This document shows positions 55,799 to 64,000 of a stretch of 64,000 nt of DNA, piece after piece. The first letter of the stretch is position 1, and every line of letters begins with the position of its first letter. A program made the position numbers and the translations under genes. Source of the stretch: Companilactobacillus keshanensis (lineage in GTDB: Bacteria > Bacillota > Bacilli > Lactobacillales > Lactobacillaceae); NCBI RefSeq assembly GCF_003946205.1, contig NZ_RHOS01000007.1:37149-101148 (forward strand), given 5' to 3'. Below the pieces are notes generated by a model. The model had not been told where the DNA came from. It was given only the letters and a program-made list of their open reading frames with translations, and ran no database searches.

Positions 55799-56716
55799 AT
55801 GGAAATATATAATGAAGAATTAAAAAAAGATGATATAAATTACTTTGTGATCGACTCAGGATCAAATGTAAATCACAATGATATAGATTTTAAAATTTAC
55901 AGTTGGCGTAAGGACCTAAATAAGAAAATACATCCTGGTGATTTATTCATTTATCGAAGATCAGGAGGCGGATCAGAATATCGAAATCAATTTTATTTAT
56001 TTGGTGCTGGAAAGATTGGTAAGACTATTCGGGATGATACTAAGACCTCACGAGCAATAATAAAAATTGATAAACCATTTGTTTTTAATAGAAAATTATT
56101 CAAATCTGATTTAGAAAATTTCAATTGGAATTTTAAAAAGCACAGTGGATTGTGGAACAATTTTTTCAATATGAATGGGATCACACAAATCACAAAAAAG
56201 GATTTTGTAGGTTTGATAAATTTTCAGGATGAGTTGTCCAAAAAGCTCGAATCCTTAAGTCCCAATGAAGAAAAGTTATCGGCATATATTTATCAGAATG
56301 AGCAATCGGGTGAATTCTTTTTGGATGATGAGATTGGTGAAATGAAGACATATGAACCTGCACAGAAAGTGTTTTCCGATATGATAAAGGCTAATTACGG
56401 ATATCAATGTTGTGTTACGGGTGATAATACAATTGAAAATTTGGTGGCCGTTAGAGTGATTCCGTGGTCAAAAAATAAGAATACTCGAATGGACTTTAAA
56501 AATGGAATTTGTCTAACAGCGTGGTTGGCCGAGGCTTTTGAACAAGGGATGTTTACCTTTACGGATACAGGTAAAATATTGATCTCTAAACAGTCAGATG
56601 AAGAAGTATTTGAAAGATTGAGTAAGTATCAATACAAGAAGCTGTCTATGCATAAACGCTATTCACCCAAGATAGAATACTTAAAATATCATCGAGACAA
56701 AATATTCCAAAATTAA
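55799..56716 (+). CDS. PUA/EVE-like plus degenerate HNH protein
   Basis: The 305-residue protein has an N-terminal region (about 40-95) of the form IHPGDLFIYRRSGG...FYLFGAGKIGK, which recalls PUA/EVE-type modified-base readers. The C-terminal part (about 198-260) aligns with the HNH_2 nuclease domain (YGYQCCVTG, VIPWS, NGICL, AFEQGMFTF). The catalytic positions are changed: the LVAAHI histidine is R219 and the later H-D is L243-A244. A nuclease role is therefore doubtful. It stands alone, without a methylase. Confidence 0.62.
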   Translation: MEIYNEELKKDDINYFVIDSGSNVNHNDIDFKIYSWRKDLNKKIHPGDLFIYRRSGGGSEYRNQFYLFGAGKIGKTIRDDTKTSRAIIKIDKPFVFNRKLFKSDLENFNWNFKKHSGLWNNFFNMNGITQITKKDFVGLINFQDELSKKLESLSPNEEKLSAYIYQNEQSGEFFLDDEIGEMKTYEPAQKVFSDMIKANYGYQCCVTGDNTIENLVAVRVIPWSKNKNTRMDFKNGICLTAWLAEAFEQGMFTFTDTGKILISKQSDEEVFERLSKYQYKKLSMHKRYSPKIEYLKYHRDKIFQN

Positions 56717-56784
56717 ATTAAATATTTCACAATGTCTATTATTAGGGTTATCATAATCGTATCAAGATAATTGGAGGGTTATGA

Positions 56785-57972
56785 ATGACAAAATATAAAT
56801 TTTTGGAACCATATACTTTTTCAAAAAAGGGTATTACTGTAAAAAACAGAATCGTAATACCACCAATGACTGAAATGATGAGCTTCTCAAATGGTGAGGT
56901 CACAAGAGACGAGCTTAGATATTACAATATTCATACTGGTGGAGCTGGAATGTTTATCACCGCCGTTGCCAATGTAAATGATGAGGGTAAAGGTTTTGAA
57001 GGTGAATTAAGTGCTGCTGACGATAAATTCATTCCTAGTTTGACGAGTTTAGCTGACACTATGCACAGGAATGGGACTAAAGCTATTTTACAAATCTTTA
57101 GTGCCGGACGAATGACCTTTAAATCAGTTCTCCGTGGCAAACAACCAGTTAGTGCTAGTGCTGTCACAGCGTTACGTAATAATTCTGAGGAACCAAGAGC
57201 TTTAAGTGAAGAAGAAGTTGAGCAAACTGTCAAAGATTTTGGACAAGCGACAAGACGTGCCATTCAAGCCGGATTTGATGGTGTTGAGATCCATGGTGCT
57301 AATACTTATTTGATTCAACAATTCTTCTCACCACATAGTAATCGTCGTGATGACAGGTGGGGTGGCAGTCTTGAGAAGAGAATGGCTTTTCCATTTGCTG
57401 TGATCGATGAAGCTCAAAAAGCCATTGATAAATATGCTAAGACACCATTTATCCTTGGTTATCGTCTATCACCTGAGGAAGTCGAAAAACCAGGTATTAC
57501 AATAGAAGATACTTTAGCATTTGTTGATGCGATAAAGAATAAACCAATCGATTATTTACATGTATCAATGGGGGATGTATGGCGTAAGTCACTCAATAAT
57601 GAATCTATCGATAAACCATTGAACTTATTGATCAAAGAGCACTTGGGACAAGACATTCCATTGATCGGTGTTGGTGATATTCAATCCCCAGCTGATGCTG
57701 AAAAAGTTATGGATAACGGAATTGAATTTGCAGCCATTGGCCGTGAAAGTTTACGTGAACCAAAATGGGTTCAAAAGGTCGAGTCCGGTGATGAAAATGC
57801 TATTCGTTATACATTATCATTGTCAGATCATGATGCCTTAGGACTTTCAGGAACATTCTGGGAATTCTTATTAGCATCATTTAGACCAGGACTACAAATT
57901 AGTAGTGACAAACAAACAGATCGTTCATTATTCAATAATGCATTGGATGGAATTTTTGCTGGAGCTAAATAA
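56785..57972 (+). CDS. NADH-dependent flavin oxidoreductase (Old Yellow Enzyme family), copy 2
   Basis: The 395-residue FMN barrel enzyme is a close paralogue of the 47026-48189 product. It shares long near-identical blocks (GFDGVEIHGANTYLIQQFFS; LGYR(I/L)SPEEVE). It should reduce activated alkenes. It has its own AGGG site and no adjacent regulator, so control may differ from copy 1. Confidence 0.88.
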   Translation: MTKYKFLEPYTFSKKGITVKNRIVIPPMTEMMSFSNGEVTRDELRYYNIHTGGAGMFITAVANVNDEGKGFEGELSAADDKFIPSLTSLADTMHRNGTKAILQIFSAGRMTFKSVLRGKQPVSASAVTALRNNSEEPRALSEEEVEQTVKDFGQATRRAIQAGFDGVEIHGANTYLIQQFFSPHSNRRDDRWGGSLEKRMAFPFAVIDEAQKAIDKYAKTPFILGYRLSPEEVEKPGITIEDTLAFVDAIKNKPIDYLHVSMGDVWRKSLNNESIDKPLNLLIKEHLGQDIPLIGVGDIQSPADAEKVMDNGIEFAAIGRESLREPKWVQKVESGDENAIRYTLSLSDHDALGLSGTFWEFLLASFRPGLQISSDKQTDRSLFNNALDGIFAGAK

Positions 57973-58025
57973 AAAATAAAGAGAATCGTAGCATAATTGA
58001 ATTTATTATTAAATATGTTACAAAA

Positions 58026-58075
58026 AGCGCGATAAAATATAATTTCTAAATATATTTTTTCACGCTCTCTTTTTG
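58026..58075 (+). terminator. Terminator of the second flavin oxidoreductase
   Basis: Arms 58026-58041 and 58051-58066 form a 16-bp stem with two mismatches, followed by CTCTTTTT. Confidence 0.65.
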
Positions 58076-58091
58076 GTGAAAGGGATTCTTT

Positions 58092-58529
58092 ATGAAGAAT
58101 AGTGTGCTGTTGATGGGATTTGCAATTGCTTTTATAATGACCGGATGCAGCGTGAATGATGATGCCAGTTCAAAAGATTTAGAAGATATTGAATATCAGG
58201 ATTATGATAATTTATCTGATAAAGATAGAGATAAGATTAAAATGAATTTTGATGGTGACGATAGCAATATCAATAAGACAATTATTTTAGAAGTGGAAAA
58301 TAATTGTGATCGTCCTATCAAATTTGATTTAGCAAAATTTTATATAAAAACGTCTGATAATACTAAAATTAAATCAAATGAGACTGGAACATTGGAATTA
58401 AGAGAAAACGGTGAAGATCGGGTTCGAAACATGTTTGATGTTTCAGAAGAAAAGGCAGGAAATTCTGATTGTCGAGTTTATTATAAAGATAGTTCTAATA
58501 AGCTAAAAGTAATGAATTTTGATTATTAA
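58092..58529 (+). CDS. Small lipoprotein, unknown function
   Basis: The 145-residue protein has a lipobox (FIMTGC; Cys19) and a very acidic N-terminal stretch. A beta-rich part (IILEVENNCDRPIKFDLAKFYIKTSDNTKIKS) is compatible with a DUF4352/immunoglobulin-like fold. It is anchored outside the membrane. The role is not evident. Confidence 0.68.
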   Translation: MKNSVLLMGFAIAFIMTGCSVNDDASSKDLEDIEYQDYDNLSDKDRDKIKMNFDGDDSNINKTIILEVENNCDRPIKFDLAKFYIKTSDNTKIKSNETGTLELRENGEDRVRNMFDVSEEKAGNSDCRVYYKDSSNKLKVMNFDY

Positions 58530-58595
58530 TTTTTTTCTTGTCTTAGGCTAATTTGTATTAGTACTATTTAAAATAGAATTATATATGACAAAACA

Positions 58596-58646
58596 AATAC
58601 CCCTAGACACAAATTTAGTAAATTTGTGTCTAGGGGTATTATTTTT
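58596..58646. terminator. Strong bidirectional terminator
   Basis: A perfect 21-bp stem (58596-58616 with 58620-58640) with AGT loop, followed by TATTTTT. Confidence 0.88.
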
Positions 58647-58700
58647 AAACGTTTGGGAAAATTGATTTGAAAATCATTTATTCCGGAAGAAAAAAAGTAA

Positions 58701-59708
58701 TTACAAAATTTGGATTTTGTTTTCGTAACATTTGTCGATCATATCTTGTGGCCAAACACTAGCTTGAACTTCACCAACGTGAGCCTTGCCAAGTAGTAGC
58801 ATACATAAACGTGATTGTCCGATACCACCACCGATAGTGTATGGTAATTCGCCGTTTTCTAGCATTTGATGATATGGAAGTTTGAGACGATCTTCAGCAT
58901 CAGCTTCTTTTAGTTGAGTCTTCATTGATTCTTCACTGACACGGATACCCATACTTGAGATCTCCAAAGCCATCTGTAGAGGTTCATACCAGAAGAGAAT
59001 ATCGCCGTTTAATTTCCAGTCATCGTAGTCAGGAGCACGGCCGTCATGACGTTTCCCTGATTTCATTTTGCCACCGATTTGCATTAAGAAGACACATCCT
59101 AATTCTTTAGTAATGGCATTTTCACGTTCCTTAGGTGTCATATTTGGGAATCTGTCTTCAAGTTCTTGAGTCGTAACGAAGTGGATTTCGTCAGGTAAAT
59201 GGTAAACAGCCTCTGGGAACTTGTACCAAACTTCATGTTCCATATGTTTGATAACTTTGAAAATTGTTTTAACAGTAGATTTAAGAGTTTCAGTTGTACG
59301 TTCTTCTTTAGAAATAACTTTCTCCCAATCCCATTGGTCAACGTAGATAGAATGGATGTTATCAAGATCTTCGTCTTTTCTGATAGCGTTCATATTTGTA
59401 TAGAGGCCCGTATGCATGCCGAAGCCATAACGTTTCAAAGCAACACGTTTCCACTTAGCTAGTGAGTGAACAATTTCGATTGTTTGGTCAGGAATATCTT
59501 TCATAGAGAATGAAACTGGAGTTTCAACACCGTTCAAGTTATCGTTCAGACCAGTTGATTTTTCAACGAACATTGGAGCTGATAAACGTGATAGATTGAG
59601 TTCCTTACCGAATTCATCTTGGAAGGTTTCACGAATGTAACGAATTGCTTTTTGTGTTTCGATGATCGATAGTTTTGGATCGTATGATTCAGGAATTGTT
59701 AAATGCAT
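58701..59708 (-). CDS. asnA: Aspartate-ammonia ligase (asparagine synthetase A)
   Basis: The 335-residue enzyme makes asparagine from aspartate, ammonia and ATP. The class II aaRS-like core is present ([14 protein letters not shown] [53 protein letters not shown]). It is preceded by a T-box leader, so transcription should rise when tRNA-Asn is uncharged. Confidence 0.95.
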   Translation of the reverse strand: MHLTIPESYDPKLSIIETQKAIRYIRETFQDEFGKELNLSRLSAPMFVEKSTGLNDNLNGVETPVSFSMKDIPDQTIEIVHSLAKWKRVALKRYGFGMHTGLYTNMNAIRKDEDLDNIHSIYVDQWDWEKVISKEERTTETLKSTVKTIFKVIKHMEHEVWYKFPEAVYHLPDEIHFVTTQELEDRFPNMTPKERENAITKELGCVFLMQIGGKMKSGKRHDGRAPDYDDWKLNGDILFWYEPLQMALEISSMGIRVSEESMKTQLKEADAEDRLKLPYHQMLENGELPYTIGGGIGQSRLCMLLLGKAHVGEVQASVWPQDMIDKCYENKIQIL

Positions 59709-59754
59709 AGGTAGGTCTCCTTCATTTTTTAAAATTTAGTCGATAAAAGACAGG

Positions 59755-60040
59755 CAATAAAAAAAGTCTTTCATCCCTAATAAAAGGGACGAAAGACTTT
59801 CGCGGTACCACCCAAGTTGCTTATCAAAAATAAGCCACCTCAATAAGAGTACAAACAAACTATACTCTACCGATGGTAACGTATCGGTTACGTCTAAACT
59901 TACTTTGGAAATTCCATTTCGGCCAGAAACATAAGAAAGGGTTATTCAGAAAATTCAACGCTGTTTGGGTTCTCACCATTCCCAATTCACTGTCAGGCTG
60001 AGTAAACTTACTCTTCTTTCTTGTCGTCTTTATCTTGTGA
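59755..60040 (-). promoter_or_regulatory. T-box riboswitch of asnA
   Basis: On the minus strand the leader has the Stem I element GGTGAGAACC, then the T-box sequence GGGTGGTACCGCG (59813-59801), then a terminator (59800-59785 with 59778-59763) with a T-run. AAC, an Asn codon, occurs in the expected specifier region (59943-59941). A TATAAA -10 is seen upstream. It fills the 393-bp gap before asnA. Confidence 0.9.
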
Positions 60041-60101
60041 CATTTATACTAGCATTATTTCTTAAAATGTAAATAGTTTTTTTAAAATAATGTTCAGAAG
60101 A

Positions 60102-60710
60102 TTAAATTATGGTTAGAAAATTATATAATAGTTTTAATCCATAGATGATAATTATAATTCCACAGATGAGATTGATGTATCGTAATACTTTGGCATTGAA
60201 CCAATTACTAAACATAGAAATAATAAACGTTAAACTAGTAAACCAGATCAATGATGCTGATGCTACTCCGGTGATAAAGGGCGTGGAACTCGTGGAAGGA
60301 AGCGTTGCATTAAATGCTCCTAACATCATGGTTCCATCAATTATGGCTTGTGGGTTAGCCCAAGTGACTACAAAAGCTGTGGTAGTAGTTTTTTTGATTG
60401 AAGTGGGAGATTTGGAACTTTTAAGATTAGATTTATTAGGACGTAATAAACTAATACCGATGTAAATTACAATTAGGCTGCCAAAAAATAGAATCGCTAG
60501 CTGCAACCATTTGTAATGTTTCATTACAGCTCCGATACCAAAGAAACAACTGATTGATAGTGCAATATCAAAAAATATTACTATTAGAGCTGTTAACATA
60601 GCTCGCTTTTTAGTATGTGTCAAAGCTGAATCGATTACAAAAAGATTTTGCATACCTATTGGAGCAACATAAGCTAGTCCCATCGTTAATCCTTGAATAA
60701 AAAAATTCAT
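60102..60710 (-). CDS. LysE/ArgO-type amino acid exporter
   Basis: The 202-residue protein has six membrane segments and LysE family features (MGLAYVAPIGMQNLFVIDSAL; TWANPQAIIDGTMMLGAF). The ArgO/LysE group exports lysine, arginine or similar amino acids. It is divergent from a MocR regulator, which probably controls it. Confidence 0.85.
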   Translation of the reverse strand: MNFFIQGLTMGLAYVAPIGMQNLFVIDSALTHTKKRAMLTALIVIFFDIALSISCFFGIGAVMKHYKWLQLAILFFGSLIVIYIGISLLRPNKSNLKSSKSPTSIKKTTTTAFVVTWANPQAIIDGTMMLGAFNATLPSTSSTPFITGVASASLIWFTSLTFIISMFSNWFNAKVLRYINLICGIIIIIYGLKLLYNFLTII

Positions 60711-60843
60711 TTATATCTTTTCCTTCCCAACCAAATTACATATAATTAAGTCAAATTAAGATCACTTGAACGATTATATGGCGGTTATTGTCATTTGTAA
60801 CCAACCAAAAGTAAAAATCATACCCAGCCAAAGGGAGATTGAA

Positions 60844-62298
60844 ATGCAAAAAATCTCATCAATTCAAATAAAATGGCGTCCAGATAAATCTAGTCGGATA
60901 CCAGTATATAAACAAATAGTCCAATTCATTCATGAAAAGGTAGCTACAGGTGAGTGGCAAGTTGGAACTAAATTGCCATCACAACGTGCTTTAGCAGGAT
61001 TATTTGAAGTCAATCGTAGTACGATCATAACTGCTATTGATGAATTGACCTCTTATGGAATAGTCTCCGGAAGACACGGTGCGGGAACTCAAATTTCGAG
61101 TAATACTTGGTCATTATTTCTACCAACAACAAATTGGAACGAATATTTAAAGTCGGGATCATTCCAAGAAAACAATGTCATGATCCAAGCTATCAACGAA
61201 TTAGAATTTGAACCCGATATTATCAGAATTGGAACCGGAGAAATTGATCCAAGATTATTCTCAAAGAGTATGTGGAGTGCGACTCTTCAAAAGGTTGGTT
61301 CAAAATTAACGTCTTTAGGATATTTAGAAAATTTGGGTTTATTGGAATTACGCCAAGCAATAGCTAAACATTTAGAAAAATCAGGGATAATGGTCGGACC
61401 TGAGAATGTTTTGATAACCTCAGGATCGTTACAAGCTCTTCAGCTGATTGCCGTATGTCTATTACAAAAAGGCAGTACCGTTTTTACGGAAGCACCTAGT
61501 TACCTGAAATCCTTACAAATGTTTCAGTCAACAGGCATGAATCTAAAGGGAATACCAATGGATAAAAATGGGTTGGAGTATTGGAAGTTATCGTCAATAA
61601 CCAAGCAGAACTCAAGTATTCTCTATACAATACCGACTAATCAAAATCCCACTGGGATAACCATGTCAAAAAAACGTCGCTACGAGTTAATGAATTACTG
61701 TGTTGATAATCGGTTACCAATTATCGAAGATGGAGCTTATCAGGAATTATCTTATAACGCCGTTACAGCAAAAACGTTAAAGTCGATAGATGACAATGAA
61801 ATGGTCATCTATCTTGGTACAGCATCTAAGACGTTAGCACCGGGACTAAGAATTGGTTGGGTCGTTGCATCCAAACCAATTGTTGATCGTTTAGGTGATG
61901 TAAAAATGCAGATGGACTATGGTGCAAGTTCCTTATCACAGTGGGCATTGACTGAATTTTTGAATAGTGGAGCATATGATAGCTATTTGTCAGATTTAAA
62001 AATAGAATTAGAGAGTCGTCGGGATAAAGCCTTAAAAAGCTTGGAAAAGTATTTTAAAGATCTGGCCAATTGGAACAGACCTGATGGAGGTTTTTATATC
62101 TGGTTAACTTTTAAAAAGGACATTAAAATCGAACGACTTTTTGATGCAGCTATCAAAGAAAAAATTCTACTTAATTCTGGAGACATCTATGATTTTAAAG
62201 AGAATCACTCACTGAGATTGTCTTTTGCTTATATTAATAGTGATGAATTCGATCAAGCAATCAGGAAACTATCTGAAATAGTCAAAGGCATGTGCTAG
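60844..62298 (+). CDS. MocR-type GntR/aminotransferase regulator
   Basis: The 484-residue protein joins a GntR winged HTH (PVYKQIVQFIHEKVATGEWQVGTKLPSQRALAGLFEVNRSTIITAIDEL) to an aminotransferase class I-like domain. The PLP lysine lies in GTASKTLAPGLRIGW. The ATG at 60844 follows AAAGGGAG; an ATG 26 codons upstream lacks a site. MocR proteins sense PLP or amino-acid adducts. Control of the divergent LysE gene is inferred. Confidence 0.88.
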   Translation: MQKISSIQIKWRPDKSSRIPVYKQIVQFIHEKVATGEWQVGTKLPSQRALAGLFEVNRSTIITAIDELTSYGIVSGRHGAGTQISSNTWSLFLPTTNWNEYLKSGSFQENNVMIQAINELEFEPDIIRIGTGEIDPRLFSKSMWSATLQKVGSKLTSLGYLENLGLLELRQAIAKHLEKSGIMVGPENVLITSGSLQALQLIAVCLLQKGSTVFTEAPSYLKSLQMFQSTGMNLKGIPMDKNGLEYWKLSSITKQNSSILYTIPTNQNPTGITMSKKRRYELMNYCVDNRLPIIEDGAYQELSYNAVTAKTLKSIDDNEMVIYLGTASKTLAPGLRIGWVVASKPIVDRLGDVKMQMDYGASSLSQWALTEFLNSGAYDSYLSDLKIELESRRDKALKSLEKYFKDLANWNRPDGGFYIWLTFKKDIKIERLFDAAIKEKILLNSGDIYDFKENHSLRLSFAYINSDEFDQAIRKLSEIVKGMC

Positions 62299-62313
62299 AA
62301 AATTTCTTACAAT

Positions 62314-62349
62314 TAAAAAAATCCCATACTTAAAAAAGTACGAGGATTT
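62314..62349 (-). terminator. Terminator of the matrixin-like gene
   Basis: An imperfect stem (AAATCC with GGGATTT, inner GTACTT/AAGTA) whose A-run reads as T on the minus strand. Confidence 0.6.
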
Positions 62350-62367
62350 GTTATATTGACGATTTTT

Positions 62368-63096
62368 TTAGTAAATATTTTTTAAACCAGCAATGTCACC
62401 ATCGGATAACTGAGTGACATTCTGATTAGTTGGATACATGACAGAATTCATGTCATCACTGTGATCTAGACCTAGCGCATGACCGACTTCATGCATCGCT
62501 ACAGATGCTGTAACGGACTCTGAATAGTTCATATTTATGGATGCAGTCGCGTGATTTACAGCATGTTTATTGACGTCGGCAGTATTATAGATCAGTTTAG
62601 GGCCACCGTTTCCTAGTTCAATTGAAGACGCGTTGTTACCTTCATCCTTATAATATATAGAGAAGGTGATGCGGTTTTGCTTTGAAGTACCGGTACCAGC
62701 AACTAAGTTAACTAGCCCGGTGTTATTATAGGCGTCTATGGCAGTCTCAAAGACTTGCTTCACCGATGATGGTGTCTTTTTGGTGAAATGATAATAGTAA
62801 GTGTTATCAACTGAAAATCCATTCATAATTGATAGAATCGGTGTTTGATTCGACGGAGTAGTTTGGTTCTCTGAAGCTGTTTTGGTCTTTTCTCCGGTAG
62901 GATCTTTGACGGTAGTACTCTGAACGATTTTTTCTTTTTTAATAAAATTATTTACTTTGGATTGTAGATAATCAGTTGTACTTGCCGCATGACCTATTAC
63001 TTGAGCCTTAATATTATTGGCAGATTCGCTATCAGATTGATTTATGGCAATTCCTCCGACAATAATTAGACCAAGCAAAATGATACTTCTCTTCAT
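62368..63096 (-). CDS. Secreted matrixin-like zinc metalloprotease
   Basis: The 242-residue protein has an N-terminal signal peptide or anchor and a Thr/Lys-rich linker. A metzincin catalytic domain has H202-E-x-x-H206-x-x-G-x-x-H212 and a Met-turn at M220 (SVMYP). Matrixin-type proteases of lactobacilli are extracellular, and their substrates are mostly unknown. Activation by a propeptide cysteine is not evident. Confidence 0.87.
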   Translation of the reverse strand: MKRSIILLGLIIVGGIAINQSDSESANNIKAQVIGHAASTTDYLQSKVNNFIKKEKIVQSTTVKDPTGEKTKTASENQTTPSNQTPILSIMNGFSVDNTYYYHFTKKTPSSVKQVFETAIDAYNNTGLVNLVAGTGTSKQNRITFSIYYKDEGNNASSIELGNGGPKLIYNTADVNKHAVNHATASINMNYSESVTASVAMHEVGHALGLDHSDDMNSVMYPTNQNVTQLSDGDIAGLKNIY

Positions 63097-63224
63097 ATAA
63101 AACTTCTTTCTGTAATTAGAGTTATCTCAGTTTACAATCAAAATGGCATGATGTCCATTATAAATAATTCGATAAATTTTTAATGTATAATATAGATACA
63201 ATTTTAAAAATAGGGGATAGCTTT

Positions 63225-63905
63225 ATGCAGCGTAGTCGCGTGCAACAATTGATTGGCTCATTAGTAATTTATTTTATATCGGCAGAATTTTTGTATTCTT
63301 GGTTACGACCAATAATGTCACAAAACTTGGCCAGTGATTCGGTCGTTTTATTGGAATATTTGAGTTGTGCGGTAGCTTTATTTGCCATTACTGATTCAAT
63401 GGTTATGGATCTTGATGCCATCAGTAAAAATCGACATAAATTGTGGTTGATCCCTCTGTTCGTAATTTTAGATTTTGTAATACAAATGATTTTGCAGAAT
63501 ATTTTTACGGCACAATCGGGTAATCAAGGGCATGTTGAAAGTGTCCTGCATAATAATAGTATCTTAGGGATTGTTCTGATGTTTATTATGATCGTGATCG
63601 TTGGCCCGATCATGGAAGAAATCATTTTCCAGTATTTCTTTCAAAAGACGATTTTTAAAGGACTGTTGCAACGACTAAAACTAAATAAATTAACCGTCAG
63701 TATAATATCAATTATTCTGGCAACGGTTATGTTCATGCTCTATCATGTTACAAGCGTGTCTGATTTCACCAGCCTGGCTATTTTTACGTATAGTGATCTA
63801 ATACTGTTTGCCATTATTTATGAATTGACTGATGACAATTTGGTTTATCCGATCGTAGTACATAGTATAGGTAATCTGATTGGCTTTATTTTTGTTTTCA
63901 TTTAA
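63225..63905 (+). CDS. CPBP-family intramembrane protease-like protein
   Basis: The 226-residue protein has about seven membrane segments and CPBP/ABI motifs: EEIIFQ (the usual motif 1 is EExxxR, so Arg is Gln here), LYHV and HSIGN. The ATG at 63225 follows AGGGGA; an earlier ATG has no site. Family members are implicated in prenyl-protein processing or bacteriocin self-immunity. The changed motif makes activity uncertain. Confidence 0.78.
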   Translation: MQRSRVQQLIGSLVIYFISAEFLYSWLRPIMSQNLASDSVVLLEYLSCAVALFAITDSMVMDLDAISKNRHKLWLIPLFVILDFVIQMILQNIFTAQSGNQGHVESVLHNNSILGIVLMFIMIVIVGPIMEEIIFQYFFQKTIFKGLLQRLKLNKLTVSIISIILATVMFMLYHVTSVSDFTSLAIFTYSDLILFAIIYELTDDNLVYPIVVHSIGNLIGFIFVFI

Positions 63906-63952
63906 AAAGAACGCTAAAAAGGTACTGAGTATATAATTTGATACAGATAAAT

Positions 63953-63994
63953 AAGAGCACTTCTGAGAAAATAAATCTTGGAGGTGCTTTTGCT
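63953..63994 (+). terminator. Terminator after the CPBP gene
   Basis: AAGAGCACTTCTGAGA pairs imperfectly with TCTTGGAGGTGCTTTT. It lies 50 bp after the stop, near the window end. Confidence 0.65.
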
Positions 63995-64000
63995 TTGACT

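Noticed and set aside
55799..56716. Annotating this gene as a functional modification-dependent restriction enzyme
   Set aside because: The HNH catalytic positions are replaced, and there is no methylase or partner gene nearby.
59930..59952. CodY-like AATTTTCTGAATA inside the asnA leader
   Set aside because: The match is incomplete and falls inside structured T-box Stem I sequence, which explains it better.

Overview
The window reads as the chromosome of a low-G+C Gram-positive lactic acid bacterium of the family Lactobacillaceae. The support is strong Shine-Dalgarno sites of the AGGAGG/GGGGGA type, an asnA gene behind a T-box leader, PepN- and PepI-type peptidases, a D-aspartate-ligase-like/FemX peptidoglycan pair, an FLP-type Crp/Fnr regulator, and several secreted proteins sharing an SLAP-like wall domain. 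The genus is inference; a Companilactobacillus-like organism would fit. I saw no rRNA, tRNA, CRISPR array or intact insertion sequence.

Layout. 1-4713: 3' part of a branched-chain amino acid operon (ilvB, ilvC, ilvD, a SufT/MIP18-type Fe-S factor, a BASS-family transporter). 4959-8161: PepI-like hydrolase, then a drug-type MFS exporter divergent from a LysR regulator. 8278-11978: an oxygen/metal module of P1B ATPase with an unusual CPG motif, CopZ-like chaperone, Dps-like protein and FLP-type regulator, with two perfect TTGAT-N4-ATCAA boxes; a third box at 41011 precedes a small RIC-like gene. 12013-21476: housekeeping and small genes (secreted deiminase with an apparent AUU start, ElaA/MarR pair, HelD, GPP34-like and SGNH genes, coaA, guaA). 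21477-25376: a compositionally distinct island directly after guaA (epimerase, Rrf2, TetR, metallo-beta-lactamase-fold hydrolase and about 900 bp of decayed sequence), ended by a 12-bp sequence resembling the guaA 3' end. 25635-30426: XRE regulator, YitT, and a peptidoglycan-bridge operon. 30794-36410: cell-surface region with three SLAP-like secreted proteins, a DUF4767-type lipoprotein, a tandem pair of small-RNA-like elements, and a LytTR/LiaF-like envelope-stress pair. 36495-48189: oxidoreductases with regulators, a cytochrome-b5-like protein, pepN, a Bax-inhibitor-type membrane protein and an HxlR/Old-Yellow-Enzyme pair. 48265-53707: YdcF-type protein and sbcCD. 53888-64000: flavin reductase, an HNH-type protein that has lost its catalytic residues, a second Old Yellow Enzyme, T-box-controlled asnA, a LysE/MocR pair, a matrixin-like protease and a CPBP protein.

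How parts work together. The FLP-type regulator carries the E-x-x-S-R recognition motif expected for TTGA half-sites. All three boxes lie about 40 bp upstream of a predicted start point, so one regulator may link metal export, metal chaperoning, Dps and Fe-S repair. The two small-RNA-like elements expose UUCCC motifs that match the Shine-Dalgarno of the adjacent secreted CAP protein and sit beside an envelope-stress regulator, resembling the LhrC layout of Listeria. These two systems, the dead HNH protein and the AUU-start secreted deiminase are the best candidates for new biology here.
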